64,000 nt of DNA, from contig CAJXPD010000006.1 of NCBI GenBank assembly GCA_913057785.1, positions 1-64,000 of the forward strand, written 5' to 3'. Below, in pieces: positions 8,341 through 16,483 of the stretch. Source of the DNA: an uncultured Lewinella sp. (GTDB lineage Bacteria > Bacteroidota > Bacteroidia > Chitinophagales > Saprospiraceae). Made by a program: the position numbers and the translations under genes. A model generated the notes under the pieces. That model saw only the letters and a program-made list of their open reading frames with translations, made no database searches and was not told the origin of the DNA. Position 1 is the stretch's first letter; the number at the start of each line of letters is the position of its first letter.

Positions 8341-9789
8341 ATGATTAATATCCGCCCCATACTAAGAGTGATCGGTATTTTGCTGGCCTTGTTGGGTTTG
8401 CTCATGCTGCTGTGCATTCCATTTTCACTGTACTATGACGCTGGAGACCACTCCGCTTTGCTCTATTCGGGTCTAATCGGTATCCTGTTAGCGGGGCCCC
8501 TACTCTACTTCGTCAAGAATGAGGGCAGTATTAAGAAGCGAGAAGGGTACCTGATTGTGGCGCTGGGCTGGCTCACTATGGTTACCTACGGCGCCTTACC
8601 TTATCTACTGAGCGGCGTGATACCTAATCTAGCCGACGCCCTGTTTGAGACCGTCTCGGGCATGACGACTACAGGAGCCAGTGTGCTGATGGACATTGAA
8701 AGTACGCCTAAAGGGATTCTATTCTGGCGAAGTCTTACCCAATGGATCGGAGGGATGGGTATTATCGTCTTGACCGTGGCCATCTTTCCACTTTTGGGCA
8801 TAGGAGGAGTAGAGCTCTTTGTGGCGGAAGCACCAGGGCCTACTTCTGATAAACTTCATCCTCGCATCAGTGAAACAGCAAAGCGGCTGTGGTTTTTGTA
8901 TGTCGGTCTGACCGCTACGTTGATGCTCGTGTTGTATGGCTTAGGGATGGGCTTCTATGACGCCATCAATCATGCCTTGACTACTATGGCCACTGGCGGG
9001 TTCTCTACTAAGAATGATAGCACAGCTTATTTTGATAGTGCTTCTATCCAATACACCCTATCCTTATTCATGTTCATTGCTGGAACCAATTACACGGTCA
9101 TCTACTTTGCTTTTAAAGGCAAGTTGGGGCGCGTTTGGAAGAGTGAGGAGTTTCGAGCCTATTTATTCCTGGTTCTATTGCTGACGTTCTTCGTGACCTT
9201 AGGGGTCTTTGGGGTATCGGGTCAAAGTCTGGAACGTTCTTTCCGGGAAAGTATTTTCATGATCATTTCCTTGATCACGACGACGGGCTTCGTCTCGGCA
9301 GACTATACCTCTTGGTCAAATGGATTGACCATGACCTTCTTTATTCTCTTGTTCTTGGGAGCATCGGCAGGGTCTACGAGTGGAGGAATCAAAATTATCA
9401 GGCACCTGGTTTTCTTCAGGAATTCTTTTCTGGAGTTCAAGCGGATACTGCATCCTAGAGCCATTATTCCACTTAAGTTAAACGGGAAACGCGTTCCGGG
9501 TAGGATACTTACTCATATCATTATCTTTCTTCTCCTTTATCTAATCCTATTTGTATTGGGATCTATTATCCTGACCATAATGGGGCTGGACTTCATGACG
9601 GCCATTGGTGCCGCAGCCACCAGCTTGGGTAATGTAGGGCCTGGGATAGGAGAAGTAGGGCCAGTGGATAACTTTGCCCATCTGAGTCAACCCATCAAGC
9701 TATTCCTAGTCTTTTACATGCTACTAGGACGCTTAGAGCTTTTTACCATTCTTGTGCTATTCACCCCTTATTTCTGGCGAGCTAGTTAA
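8341..9789 (+). CDS. trkH: Trk/Ktr potassium transporter, membrane subunit
   Basis: 482 residues, the usual length of TrkH, with about ten transmembrane helices arranged as four M1-P-M2 repeats. Selectivity-filter glycines are visible in the pore loops: SGMTTTGASV, TTMATGGFST, LITTTGFVS and TSLGNVGPGIG. It moves K+ across the inner membrane under the control of TrkA, encoded just upstream. The last 8 bp overlap the 3' end of the convergent cNMP/AlbA gene. Confidence 0.96.
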   Translation: MINIRPILRVIGILLALLGLLMLLCIPFSLYYDAGDHSALLYSGLIGILLAGPLLYFVKNEGSIKKREGYLIVALGWLTMVTYGALPYLLSGVIPNLADALFETVSGMTTTGASVLMDIESTPKGILFWRSLTQWIGGMGIIVLTVAIFPLLGIGGVELFVAEAPGPTSDKLHPRISETAKRLWFLYVGLTATLMLVLYGLGMGFYDAINHALTTMATGGFSTKNDSTAYFDSASIQYTLSLFMFIAGTNYTVIYFAFKGKLGRVWKSEEFRAYLFLVLLLTFFVTLGVFGVSGQSLERSFRESIFMIISLITTTGFVSADYTSWSNGLTMTFFILLFLGASAGSTSGGIKIIRHLVFFRNSFLEFKRILHPRAIIPLKLNGKRVPGRILTHIIIFLLLYLILFVLGSIILTIMGLDFMTAIGAAATSLGNVGPGIGEVGPVDNFAHLSQPIKLFLVFYMLLGRLELFTILVLFTPYFWRAS

Positions 9790-10681
9790 ATCGATTGGAC
9801 GATTCAAACCTTTCTTGATAGTAGGAAAGTACCTCTTTGATATTGGGCGCTTTGATACTGGTGGGACCGGACCGGATGTAGAAGTATTGGCCATCCTTGT
9901 CTTCGAGAATAATGGGATGATTAGATGGTGTGCAATTGATTCTTAGTAATATCTTATTGTCCAGTTTCTCCGTGTTGAAGTGGATATTAGTAGAACCATT
10001 AATGCCCACCTTATGCTTCAGAATCTGTATGATACTTTGCTTGTAGTTATCGAGATCTTTTTCCGACTCAACATCCAAACCAATTACTTCCGCTTTGTCA
10101 TTGACGCCTAAAAGGATGGTCCCTCCTCTCGTATTGAGAAAGGCACAGATGGTTTTCACGACCTCCTGTTTTAGCTTTTTACTCAAGGACTCCTTAAACT
10201 CAATCGTAACGCCCTCCCCTTTCTCAATGATTCGTTCGGTAGCATGAGCGTATTCTTCATTCAAGTAGCTGATCACATACCCCACTAAGCCTTTGAATAT
10301 AGAGAACGAACTCTGTGCAGGAATCCTGTCTTCATCGAACAATAAGTCTCCTTCTATCACAATCAAACTACTATCCACTAAGGCCGTCATCGTTCCCATC
10401 CTAGGACTCCCATTTAGTACCGAAATCTCTCCAAACAACTTTCCTTCTTCATAGATCTTTTCCTTCCCACTGTTCAGGTTTAGGCGAAGCTTGCCTTCTT
10501 CTATGATGTAAAAGGCAGAACTATCCGTTTCGGAAGAATAGAATAGGACTTCTCCTGCGGATATCTGCTGTCGCTTGGCCAACTTGAACAAGTGACTGCG
10601 TTCTTCAGGCGTGAGAGATTGGTATAATCGATTGTCCTGACAAGCTTTTTCAAAATCCTCAAAACTTAATGCTTGACTCAT
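9782..10681 (-). CDS. Cyclic-nucleotide-binding domain fused to AlbA_2 (Schlafen-like) nucleic-acid-binding domain
   Basis: 299 residues from the ATG at 10681. A start 21 codons further up is possible, but MSQALSFEDFEKACQDNRLY fits the usual pre-helix of a CAP effector domain. Residues about 15-140 are a CAP_ED beta-roll (GEVLFYSSETDSSAFYIIEEG, GKLFGEISVLNGSPRMGTM); the LFGEISVLN helix is the cyclic-nucleotide phosphate-binding cassette. Residues about 160-285 are an AlbA_2 (divergent AAA_4) domain: VTIEFKESL, ICAFLNTRGGTILLGVNDK and YFYIRSGPTS. It therefore probably binds DNA or RNA in response to a small nucleotide, without the usual Crp helix-turn-helix. It converges on trkH with an 8-bp overlap. 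Confidence 0.8.
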   Translation of the reverse strand: MSQALSFEDFEKACQDNRLYQSLTPEERSHLFKLAKRQQISAGEVLFYSSETDSSAFYIIEEGKLRLNLNSGKEKIYEEGKLFGEISVLNGSPRMGTMTALVDSSLIVIEGDLLFDEDRIPAQSSFSIFKGLVGYVISYLNEEYAHATERIIEKGEGVTIEFKESLSKKLKQEVVKTICAFLNTRGGTILLGVNDKAEVIGLDVESEKDLDNYKQSIIQILKHKVGINGSTNIHFNTEKLDNKILLRINCTPSNHPIILEDKDGQYFYIRSGPTSIKAPNIKEVLSYYQERFESSNRFN

Positions 10682-10812
10682 GAGTATGTGAAGTTCTTTC
10701 TCTAAGGCGATGTAATTACACCAATAATAAGAAAACTCAGCCAAACTTAACCTTCGAGGTCATTTTAAATTTCAGAAGCCAAGAAGCCAGCCTTTATTTC
10801 AGCCCATAAAAA

Positions 10813-10852
10813 ACCCGAAACTTCCAGGCAATATAAGGAGGAAGCTTCGGGT
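10813..10852 (-). terminator. Intrinsic terminator of the amidohydrolase gene
   Basis: Arms ACCCGAAACTTCC (10813-10825) and GGAAGCTTCGGGT (10840-10852) pair over 13 bp with one mismatch. In the minus direction the stem is followed by TTTTTATGGG. It sits 28 bp after the amidohydrolase stop at 10880 and so separates that gene from the cNMP/AlbA gene. Confidence 0.75.
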
Positions 10853-10879
10853 CTTTCCGTACAGAAAATACAATCTATG

Positions 10880-12265
10880 CTACTTACTATGACGATTGGC
10901 TATTTCCATTAATTGGGCATCAATAGCAGATTTGGTGAGCCAACGGCCCGCCGTCATCACCCCCACTTGACGCTGCGCATTGGTAATGTCCTCGATCGGA
11001 TTGGCATCCAATAGAATCAAGTCTGCCGCAGCACCTTTTTCTACCGTCCCATAATTGCCTTCCTCCTTGAAGAATTTGGCAGGGTTGGCGGTGCCACTCT
11101 GTAGGACTGCGAGCGCAGGGATACCCGCGTCTACCATGTCTTTCAGCTCATGGTGAATAGAGAAGCCGGGAACATTATAGACTTGGGGTGCGTCAGATCC
11201 CAATAGGATTCCGGCACCAGAGCGGTGTAAATTGCGCATGATCTTTTGTCGCAAGGCAACGAATGCTTCCCAGCGTTTGACCTCGTAGCTTGGATCCTCT
11301 AACATGCGATTTTTATTGAGCCGCCATTGGTATAGCGTAGCTGATGGCATGTATTGCATTTCAGGTTCATTCCCTATTACCTCAGGCTTTGTGGGAGAAA
11401 ACCAACGCGTCATCAATGTTTGAGTAGGAACGAACCACACACCGCGCGCCTTAGCCCTGGCTACTAGCTTGGATAGCTTATTGACATCGGCTATATCCGT
11501 AAAATTATATCCAAAGAAGCCATTTTGGTTCATTTGCACATCGGCTGACTCCGACACCAGACCTTCTAAGAACCCGTCCAGGTGATCAATGGAAGCATAG
11601 CCCGCATCGATGGCTCTTTCGATTCCAACCTGAAGAGGAACGTGTCCTGAAAAAGGAATCCCGACTTTATCCGCAGTTTCAGCTACGGCATTGAACACCT
11701 CAAGTGATAGTCCGGGGTGGATCTTTAGAAAATCATAGCCATCCGTCTTGTATTTTGCCACTTTGGTGCGCGCCTCTTCAACCGTTTGTACGCTGTTTCC
11801 ATTGACGGAAGGGCTGGAGGTGTAGATTCGAGGACTAAGGATAGTACCGTCAGCAGCCTGCTTCCGAAGTCCCAAATGATAGGGATCACCCAGCATGCCA
11901 CGGATGGTGGTTATCCCCTGGGAAAGATACAGGAATAGCACTTCTTTGACCCGCGTATCATCTCCATCTCTAGGGGTAGGAATATGCGCATGCATTTCTG
12001 CCAAGCCTGGCATCAAGTATTTCCCCTCACCATCTATTTGCAGGGCAGATTTTGGCACCTTGATCTTGGTGACCGGGCCAAGTTTCTGAATTTTCCCATT
12101 TTTCACTAAAACCGTCTGATTGGGCATCAGGCCATCGCCGTTCATCGGTAACACATTGACGTTGACAAAAGCGATCACCTTGGCGGTTTCCATCTTTTGC
12201 GCAGACAGTTGAGTAAGGGAAAAGAAAAGTAAGGCTAGTAAAGCGTTAAGTTGTAACTGTTTCAT
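10880..12265 (-). CDS. Exported amidohydrolase (imidazolonepropionase/prolidase-like)
   Basis: 461 residues. The first 22 residues (ending SLTQLSAQ) form a signal peptide, so the enzyme is exported. It has the amidohydrolase TIM-barrel with metal ligands H92 and H94 (GLAEMHAHIP), a putative carbamylated lysine (DFLKIHPG), GHVP and DHLDG histidines, and the catalytic aspartate in LGSDAPQV. The C-terminal composite beta-sandwich motif GTVEKGAAADLILLDANP is typical. Related enzymes act on cyclic imides, amides or X-Pro dipeptides; the substrate cannot be told from sequence. It is transcribed alone, divergent from mtnA and followed by a terminator. Confidence 0.88.
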   Translation of the reverse strand: MKQLQLNALLALLFFSLTQLSAQKMETAKVIAFVNVNVLPMNGDGLMPNQTVLVKNGKIQKLGPVTKIKVPKSALQIDGEGKYLMPGLAEMHAHIPTPRDGDDTRVKEVLFLYLSQGITTIRGMLGDPYHLGLRKQAADGTILSPRIYTSSPSVNGNSVQTVEEARTKVAKYKTDGYDFLKIHPGLSLEVFNAVAETADKVGIPFSGHVPLQVGIERAIDAGYASIDHLDGFLEGLVSESADVQMNQNGFFGYNFTDIADVNKLSKLVARAKARGVWFVPTQTLMTRWFSPTKPEVIGNEPEMQYMPSATLYQWRLNKNRMLEDPSYEVKRWEAFVALRQKIMRNLHRSGAGILLGSDAPQVYNVPGFSIHHELKDMVDAGIPALAVLQSGTANPAKFFKEEGNYGTVEKGAAADLILLDANPIEDITNAQRQVGVMTAGRWLTKSAIDAQLMEIANRHSK

Positions 12266-12590
12266 TCTTGGTTATTATGTTGAATACTACTACAATATCC
12301 AGATATTGGAGGATATGCTCAAGGGATATGTTGCTAAGTGCATTAACTCCCACTCTCCGAATAAAATTGCCGGCGCTCTTGACAATTTCTACACCTGGAA
12401 AAAGTGGCGGTTCAGCTTCCTTTTGATCAATTCCGTGTTAAGGCTATCATAGGTGTATGTTAACCCTTTGTTCTTCTTACCATTAATCGGCTGATGAAGA
12501 GATGAATACTACCGATTTTATTAGCTTTGGCGGTTCCGAATAAGGAAATAGTAAATCTGCATTTCCATCCATACACCTTACATCATTGCC
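12266..12590. promoter_or_regulatory. Divergent amidohydrolase/mtnA control region
   Basis: 325 bp with no gene. Toward mtnA, TAGCTTTG (12522-12529) matches the -7 consensus and would give a leader of about 55 nt; no -33 box at the ideal distance is visible. Close to the amidohydrolase start lies the palindrome described in the next entry. No other structure seen. Confidence 0.4.
12293..12308. promoter_or_regulatory. 16-bp palindrome upstream of the amidohydrolase gene
   Basis: CAATATC-CA-GATATTG is a perfect 7-bp inverted repeat with a 2-bp centre, starting 28 bp upstream of the minus-strand ATG. The size and position fit a dimeric regulator binding site. The cognate regulator is unknown. 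Confidence 0.35.
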
Positions 12591-13700
12591 ATGAAGATCC
12601 AAAATCAATCCTATCGCACCATTTGGCTAGACCCTGAAGATGAAGGAACTGTAAACATCATAGATCAACGCAGTCTTCCACATAAGCTCACCATCGAAGC
12701 CTTAAAGAGTCTTGAGGAAAGCGCAGCAGCTATTCGCGAGATGCATGTACGCGGCGCCCCGTTGATCGGCGTCACGGCAGCTTATGGAATGTACCTAGGC
12801 CTTTATCACGCCCCCTCAAACACCGACTGGGCCACCTTTATCCCAGCCGCCATTCAGGAGCTACAGGAAACCCGCCCCACAGCCGTTGACCTTTTCAATG
12901 TGCTGCAAAGAGTTCAGATCGCCTTGCAAGGTAAAAGTCATCAGCAAGAGTTGGTGAGTATAGCCAAGGACTTGGCAGCCGAGGTGGCCGAGGAAAGCGT
13001 TGCCTTTTGCCGTAGCATAGGCGAACATGGCTTGAAAATTATCGAAGATATTTATGAGAAGAATGGCAATAAACCCGTAAATGTGTTGACCCACTGTAAT
13101 GCAGGCTGGATGGCGTGCATCGATTATGGGACAGCCACCTCTCCGATCTATGCCGCCCATGACAAAGGCATTCCGGTGCACGTCTGGGTCGATGAGACCC
13201 GCCCTAGGAATCAAGGCGCCCGCATTACCGCCTTTGAACTAAAAGAACACGGGGTACCTCATACGGTAATCGTAGATAATTTAGGAGGTCACTTGATGCA
13301 GCATCGCATGGTCGACATGGTCATTGTCGGAACGGATAGGACCACCAGAAATGGGGATGTAGCCAACAAGATCGGAACCTACTTGAAGGCTTTAGCGGCT
13401 TATGACAATCAGGTACCATTTTATGTAGCCCTACCCTCTTCAACCATTGATTGGACAATCGAGAATGGACTGTGTGATATTCCGATTGAAGAGCGCAGTG
13501 GTCATGAGGTCAAATACATTCAGGGATTGGAACAAGATGAACTCAAGAAGGTACTACTCACACCAGCCGAAAGTCCAGCCTTGAACTATGGCTTCGATGT
13601 CACGCCCGCTCGATTGGTAACGGGTTTGATTACGGAAAGAGGAATCTGCGAAGCTTCGGAAGCAGGACTTTCCGCCTTATTCCCGGAATTGAATGGTTAA
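12591..13700 (+). CDS. mtnA: S-methyl-5-thioribose-1-phosphate isomerase
   Basis: 369 residues. It belongs to the eIF2B-like fold family and converts methylthioribose-1-phosphate to methylthioribulose-1-phosphate in the methionine salvage pathway. Family motifs: VRGAPLIGVTAAYGMYLGL near residue 54, catalytic C169 in THCNAGW, VWVDETRPRNQGARITAFEL, and catalytic D249 in VIVGTDRTTRNGDVANKIGTY. The conserved IPIEERS segment follows near residue 303. No other mtn genes are adjacent, so salvage genes are scattered. It is followed 73 bp later by tag on the same strand. Confidence 0.95.
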   Translation: MKIQNQSYRTIWLDPEDEGTVNIIDQRSLPHKLTIEALKSLEESAAAIREMHVRGAPLIGVTAAYGMYLGLYHAPSNTDWATFIPAAIQELQETRPTAVDLFNVLQRVQIALQGKSHQQELVSIAKDLAAEVAEESVAFCRSIGEHGLKIIEDIYEKNGNKPVNVLTHCNAGWMACIDYGTATSPIYAAHDKGIPVHVWVDETRPRNQGARITAFELKEHGVPHTVIVDNLGGHLMQHRMVDMVIVGTDRTTRNGDVANKIGTYLKALAAYDNQVPFYVALPSSTIDWTIENGLCDIPIEERSGHEVKYIQGLEQDELKKVLLTPAESPALNYGFDVTPARLVTGLITERGICEASEAGLSALFPELNG

Positions 13701-13773
13701 TTATCGTTAGGCCAAGCGATACTAAGATTGTATCTTCCCGATCGATCAATCTCAATCACCCAAAAAAGGAGTT

Positions 13774-14418
13774 ATGGCAGATCAAATACCGACAGACGGT
13801 CTACTCATTGGAGAAGACGGCAAAGCACGTTGCTGGTGGTATAACAATCATCCCGATTATCAAAGATATCATGATGAAGAATGGGGGCATCCAGTTACGG
13901 ATGATATTCGACTATTCGAGAAAATCTGTTTGGAGGGCTTTCAATCTGGTCTAAGTTGGCTCACCATTTTGCGCAAGCGGGAGAATTTCCGTACAGCTTT
14001 TGCTGGCTTTGATTTTGAGAAGGTAGCTCGATTTGGGGAGAAAGATGTAGAACGGCTATTGCAAGATGCTGGTATCGTAAGACATCGAAAGAAAATTGAA
14101 TCAACCATCAATAATGCAAAACGGGCCATTGAACTCGCAGAAAAAGAAGGCTCCCTGGCCAAATATTTCTGGAGTTTCGAACCCACCGCAAGTGAACGAC
14201 CCGATAAATTTGACTACGCTAGCCTGCGCCCGATAACTCAGACTCCTACTTCTGTAGCGATCAGCAAAGACTTGAAAAAGCGAGGCTGGAGTTTTGTCGG
14301 ACCTACCACGGCATATGCCTTTATGCAAGCCATGGGTTTAGTGAATGATCATTTGGAGGGCTGTTTTGTCCGGCCGATTGTGGAAGAAAAGCGGAATAAA
14401 TTGGATCGGAATTTCTAG
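13774..14418 (+). CDS. tag: DNA-3-methyladenine glycosylase I
   Basis: 214 residues, close to the E. coli Tag length plus a short N-terminal extension. It removes 3-methyladenine from alkylated DNA. C20 and H33 (RCWWYNNHPDYQRYHDEEWG), together with the C-terminal VNDHLEGCF His and Cys, match the zinc snap of Tag. The helix-hairpin-helix-like core includes QSGLSWLTILRKRENFR, and WSFVGPTTAYAFMQAMGLV is the typical C-terminal motif. It is probably cotranscribed with mtnA or has its own promoter in the 73-bp gap. The heptad repeat element at 14434-14492 follows it. Confidence 0.95.
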   Translation: MADQIPTDGLLIGEDGKARCWWYNNHPDYQRYHDEEWGHPVTDDIRLFEKICLEGFQSGLSWLTILRKRENFRTAFAGFDFEKVARFGEKDVERLLQDAGIVRHRKKIESTINNAKRAIELAEKEGSLAKYFWSFEPTASERPDKFDYASLRPITQTPTSVAISKDLKKRGWSFVGPTTAYAFMQAMGLVNDHLEGCFVRPIVEEKRNKLDRNF

Positions 14419-14433
14419 TAAGAGAAATTCAAG

Positions 14434-14492
14434 GTTTATTGTGTAATGTTTAAGGAATGGTACACCTAACTCCTAAACTTTCAACCTTAAAC
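14434..14492. repeat. Heptad-periodic inverted intergenic repeat, copy 1
   Basis: Left arm in 7-bp units: GTTTATT, GTGTAAT, GTTTAAG (14434-14454). Right arm, opposite sense: CCTAACT, CCTAAAC, TTTCAAC, CTTAAAC (14465-14492). The arms are imperfectly complementary. The element lies between the convergent ends of tag and the MORN lipoprotein gene. It shares the order CCTAAAC, (A/T)TTCAAC, (C/T)TTAAAC with the copies at 18192 and 19206. Confidence 0.7.
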
Positions 14493-14533
14493 CTTTGCCA
14501 ACGATCATGCTAGTACTAGGTAAAAGCTTGATT

Positions 14534-15163
14534 CTATTTTGCATACCTAACCTTCTTATCTTCTATCCCGTAGCAAAGTGACGCTTTTCTCAGTCCAAAT
14601 ATTCTACCATTTTTCGCTTCATAGTTAGCGTACAATTCACCATTTTTTCTAAATGCTTGCTGAACTCCATCTTCTTTACCAAAGTTCAGCTGTAGTTTTT
14701 TGTACAGTTCACCAGAGGGATACCATTGCTTTTGCTCTCCGTGTGCCTTTCCTAAATGATAGTTGTAGTGAGCAATCAGGATATGACTTGTATCTGATGA
14801 CCACATTTTTTTTTCTCCGTGTAGTTTTCCTTGATGATAGTGAGCCACTTGTTTTAATTTTCCATCTGGATACCAATGGATGGCTTGATCTTGTCTTTTA
14901 CCATTTAGGATTCCTATTTTTTCTTTGAGCGTACTATCCTGGTAGAAACTCACCATGTAACCAGAATAGCGTTCGTCGCCCAATGACCATAGCGATACCT
15001 TGTTATCATATTGTAGTGAAGATATGCCGACCGTTTTATCCGGGATTTTTACTGCTAGCTTCGATACCCGTAAATCAGGAAGGCCTTTTTTTACTTCTCT
15101 ATTTTCTGCACAAGCTATCATCAAGACCATGAACATAAATACCATTGCTCTCACACATCTCAT
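14534..15163 (-). CDS. MORN-repeat (YwqK-family) lipoprotein
   Basis: 209 residues. Lipoprotein signal with modified cysteine C18 (VLMIACAEN). The central part (about residues 75-190) contains tandem MORN-like repeats of the form HWYPDGKLKQVAHYHQGKLH, GEKKMW..., GEQKQWYPSGELYKKLQL and AFRKNGELYANYEAKNGR. Databases often name such proteins 'YwqK antitoxin', but there is no toxin gene here and the lipid anchor argues for an envelope surface protein. It lies 84 bp downstream of the YHYH lipoprotein gene on the same strand, so the two probably form an operon facing away from LytS/LytTR. Confidence 0.8.
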   Translation of the reverse strand: MRCVRAMVFMFMVLMIACAENREVKKGLPDLRVSKLAVKIPDKTVGISSLQYDNKVSLWSLGDERYSGYMVSFYQDSTLKEKIGILNGKRQDQAIHWYPDGKLKQVAHYHQGKLHGEKKMWSSDTSHILIAHYNYHLGKAHGEQKQWYPSGELYKKLQLNFGKEDGVQQAFRKNGELYANYEAKNGRIFGLRKASLCYGIEDKKVRYAK

Positions 15164-15247
15164 ATTTTGTTTTTTAAAAAGGAATCACCAAGAATTACAT
15201 ACCTATAACCCTGATGATTCCATGAAACTCAGAAATCCTTCTATATC

Positions 15248-16132
15248 TTAAAAAATAGTATTTGGTGTGCCTTTCAACTCCCCTGCAAAAAGAGCAATGA
15301 TATTTCCGAAGTAATATTCATTGATGATATGGTAATGGTAAATTTCCTCACCGTTACTATGTTGAGTTACCCCAAAATGACCACCAGACTCGTCTAAGTC
15401 TGTAGGATATGATCCATCCATCTCTCTTCTCCCATAAATCAAAAATCCATCCGCCATAATCCCTACTAATTTTTCATCATCATGAGAAAGTACCGTGTTC
15501 TCCGGAACATCGTAAGACTCTATATGGTAGTGATAACCTGAAGGACCATTGTGTGCTCCGGCATAATCAAAGGTCTCAACAATCATTTCTTCTAAAGGTC
15601 TGTTGGGACCTTCTAAATCATTAAAAATAGGAACACCAGTGACAGCAATGCCAATAGCTCCCAGCCCTGTAACGGTACCAGTCGGTGCTATTTCTGGTAT
15701 GATGGGTACGGTAAGGGTGTAGCTACGTTCACCTCCAATCCGACCGGGTGTTTGACGAGTGGTTGCCACCACAGGCTCAATGTATAGCGGATGTGTTTCT
15801 TCCCAATAAGGAGTGGTATGATTCGGTAGTCCATTTGACTCAATAGTGACTTCATTTCCATCAAATGATATAGTCACAGCTTCAGAATTAAATTCGTCGA
15901 AAGCAGAAAGGGGGGTACTGGCGAGCCCAGTGTCATTTGGGTCGGTATTATCCTCTACATAGCCTTCTGGTTGATTACATGCAACTCGGCTCACATTCGG
16001 ATTACCTAGTCCATCACCATCGGCATCTTCGTACCAAACTATTTCGATACAGGAATCTTCGTCATTTTTACATGATGAAAAGAATAGAGCAACTCCTAAA
16101 AGCAGTAAAATTGAGAATTTGAGATAATTCAT
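15248..16132 (-). CDS. YHYH-domain lipoprotein with MopE-like metal-binding motif
   Basis: 294 residues. Lipoprotein signal with C21 (ALFFSSCKNDED). Residues about 30-66 carry the motif WYEDADGDGLGNPN followed by CNQPEGYVEDNTDPND, which matches the MopE-type putative metal-binding repeat (PF11617); its aspartates resemble a calcium loop. The rest is a YHYH domain (PF14240): GPSGYHYHIESYDVP, LVGIMADGFLIYGRREMDGS, DLDESGGHFG and EIYHYHIINEYY. The His/Tyr clusters look suited to metal binding. The domain's biochemical role is not established. It is the first gene of a probable two-gene operon, divergent from LytS/LytTR. Confidence 0.85.
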   Translation of the reverse strand: MNYLKFSILLLLGVALFFSSCKNDEDSCIEIVWYEDADGDGLGNPNVSRVACNQPEGYVEDNTDPNDTGLASTPLSAFDEFNSEAVTISFDGNEVTIESNGLPNHTTPYWEETHPLYIEPVVATTRQTPGRIGGERSYTLTVPIIPEIAPTGTVTGLGAIGIAVTGVPIFNDLEGPNRPLEEMIVETFDYAGAHNGPSGYHYHIESYDVPENTVLSHDDEKLVGIMADGFLIYGRREMDGSYPTDLDESGGHFGVTQHSNGEEIYHYHIINEYYFGNIIALFAGELKGTPNTIF

Positions 16133-16362
16133 TTGATTATTTTATACATTAAAAATATTTCACTTGCGACTCGATCATCTTGCTTGGTGGTTATCTCATC
16201 TGCGTTTTGGTGTTTGAACGGATCTATTTTTTTTATCTGGATGACAAACAAATGGCCTAAACCAGTTCTGCTATTGGATATCTTCTTGAGGTAATTTCTA
16301 GCTCCAATATCCTCCTGTACGGAAATAAAGATAGGCTCTATTTTAGTCCGGAATTTGAACTT

Positions 16363-16412
16363 TCAGTGAGTCGGTCATAGTTTTCAGTGAATAGGAAATC
16401 ATCTCCGTTGAA
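16363..16412. promoter_or_regulatory. Candidate LytTR operator in the YHYH/LytS divergent region
   Basis: TCAGTGAGT (16363-16371) and TCAGTGAAT (16384-16392) are 9-bp direct repeats exactly 12 bp apart, each matching eight of nine positions of the LytTR half-site consensus (T/A)(A/C)(A/C)GTTN(A/G)(T/G). A third site, TCCGTTGAA (16404-16412), follows 11 bp on and also matches eight of nine. The rest of the 351-bp gap (16133-16483) shows no gene; TTTCTTTG just before the LytS start is one base off a -7 element. Confidence 0.6.
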
Positions 16413-16483
16413 TCGTTTTATTCCTCGACCTCAAACGGCTACATTCAAGGGGGGATCAAAATATATTTTACTTTCTTTGCTAT

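Noticed and set aside
14534..15163. Toxin-antitoxin locus suggested by the YwqK family name
   Set aside because: No toxin-like gene is adjacent and the MORN protein carries a lipoprotein signal; the name is a database label only.
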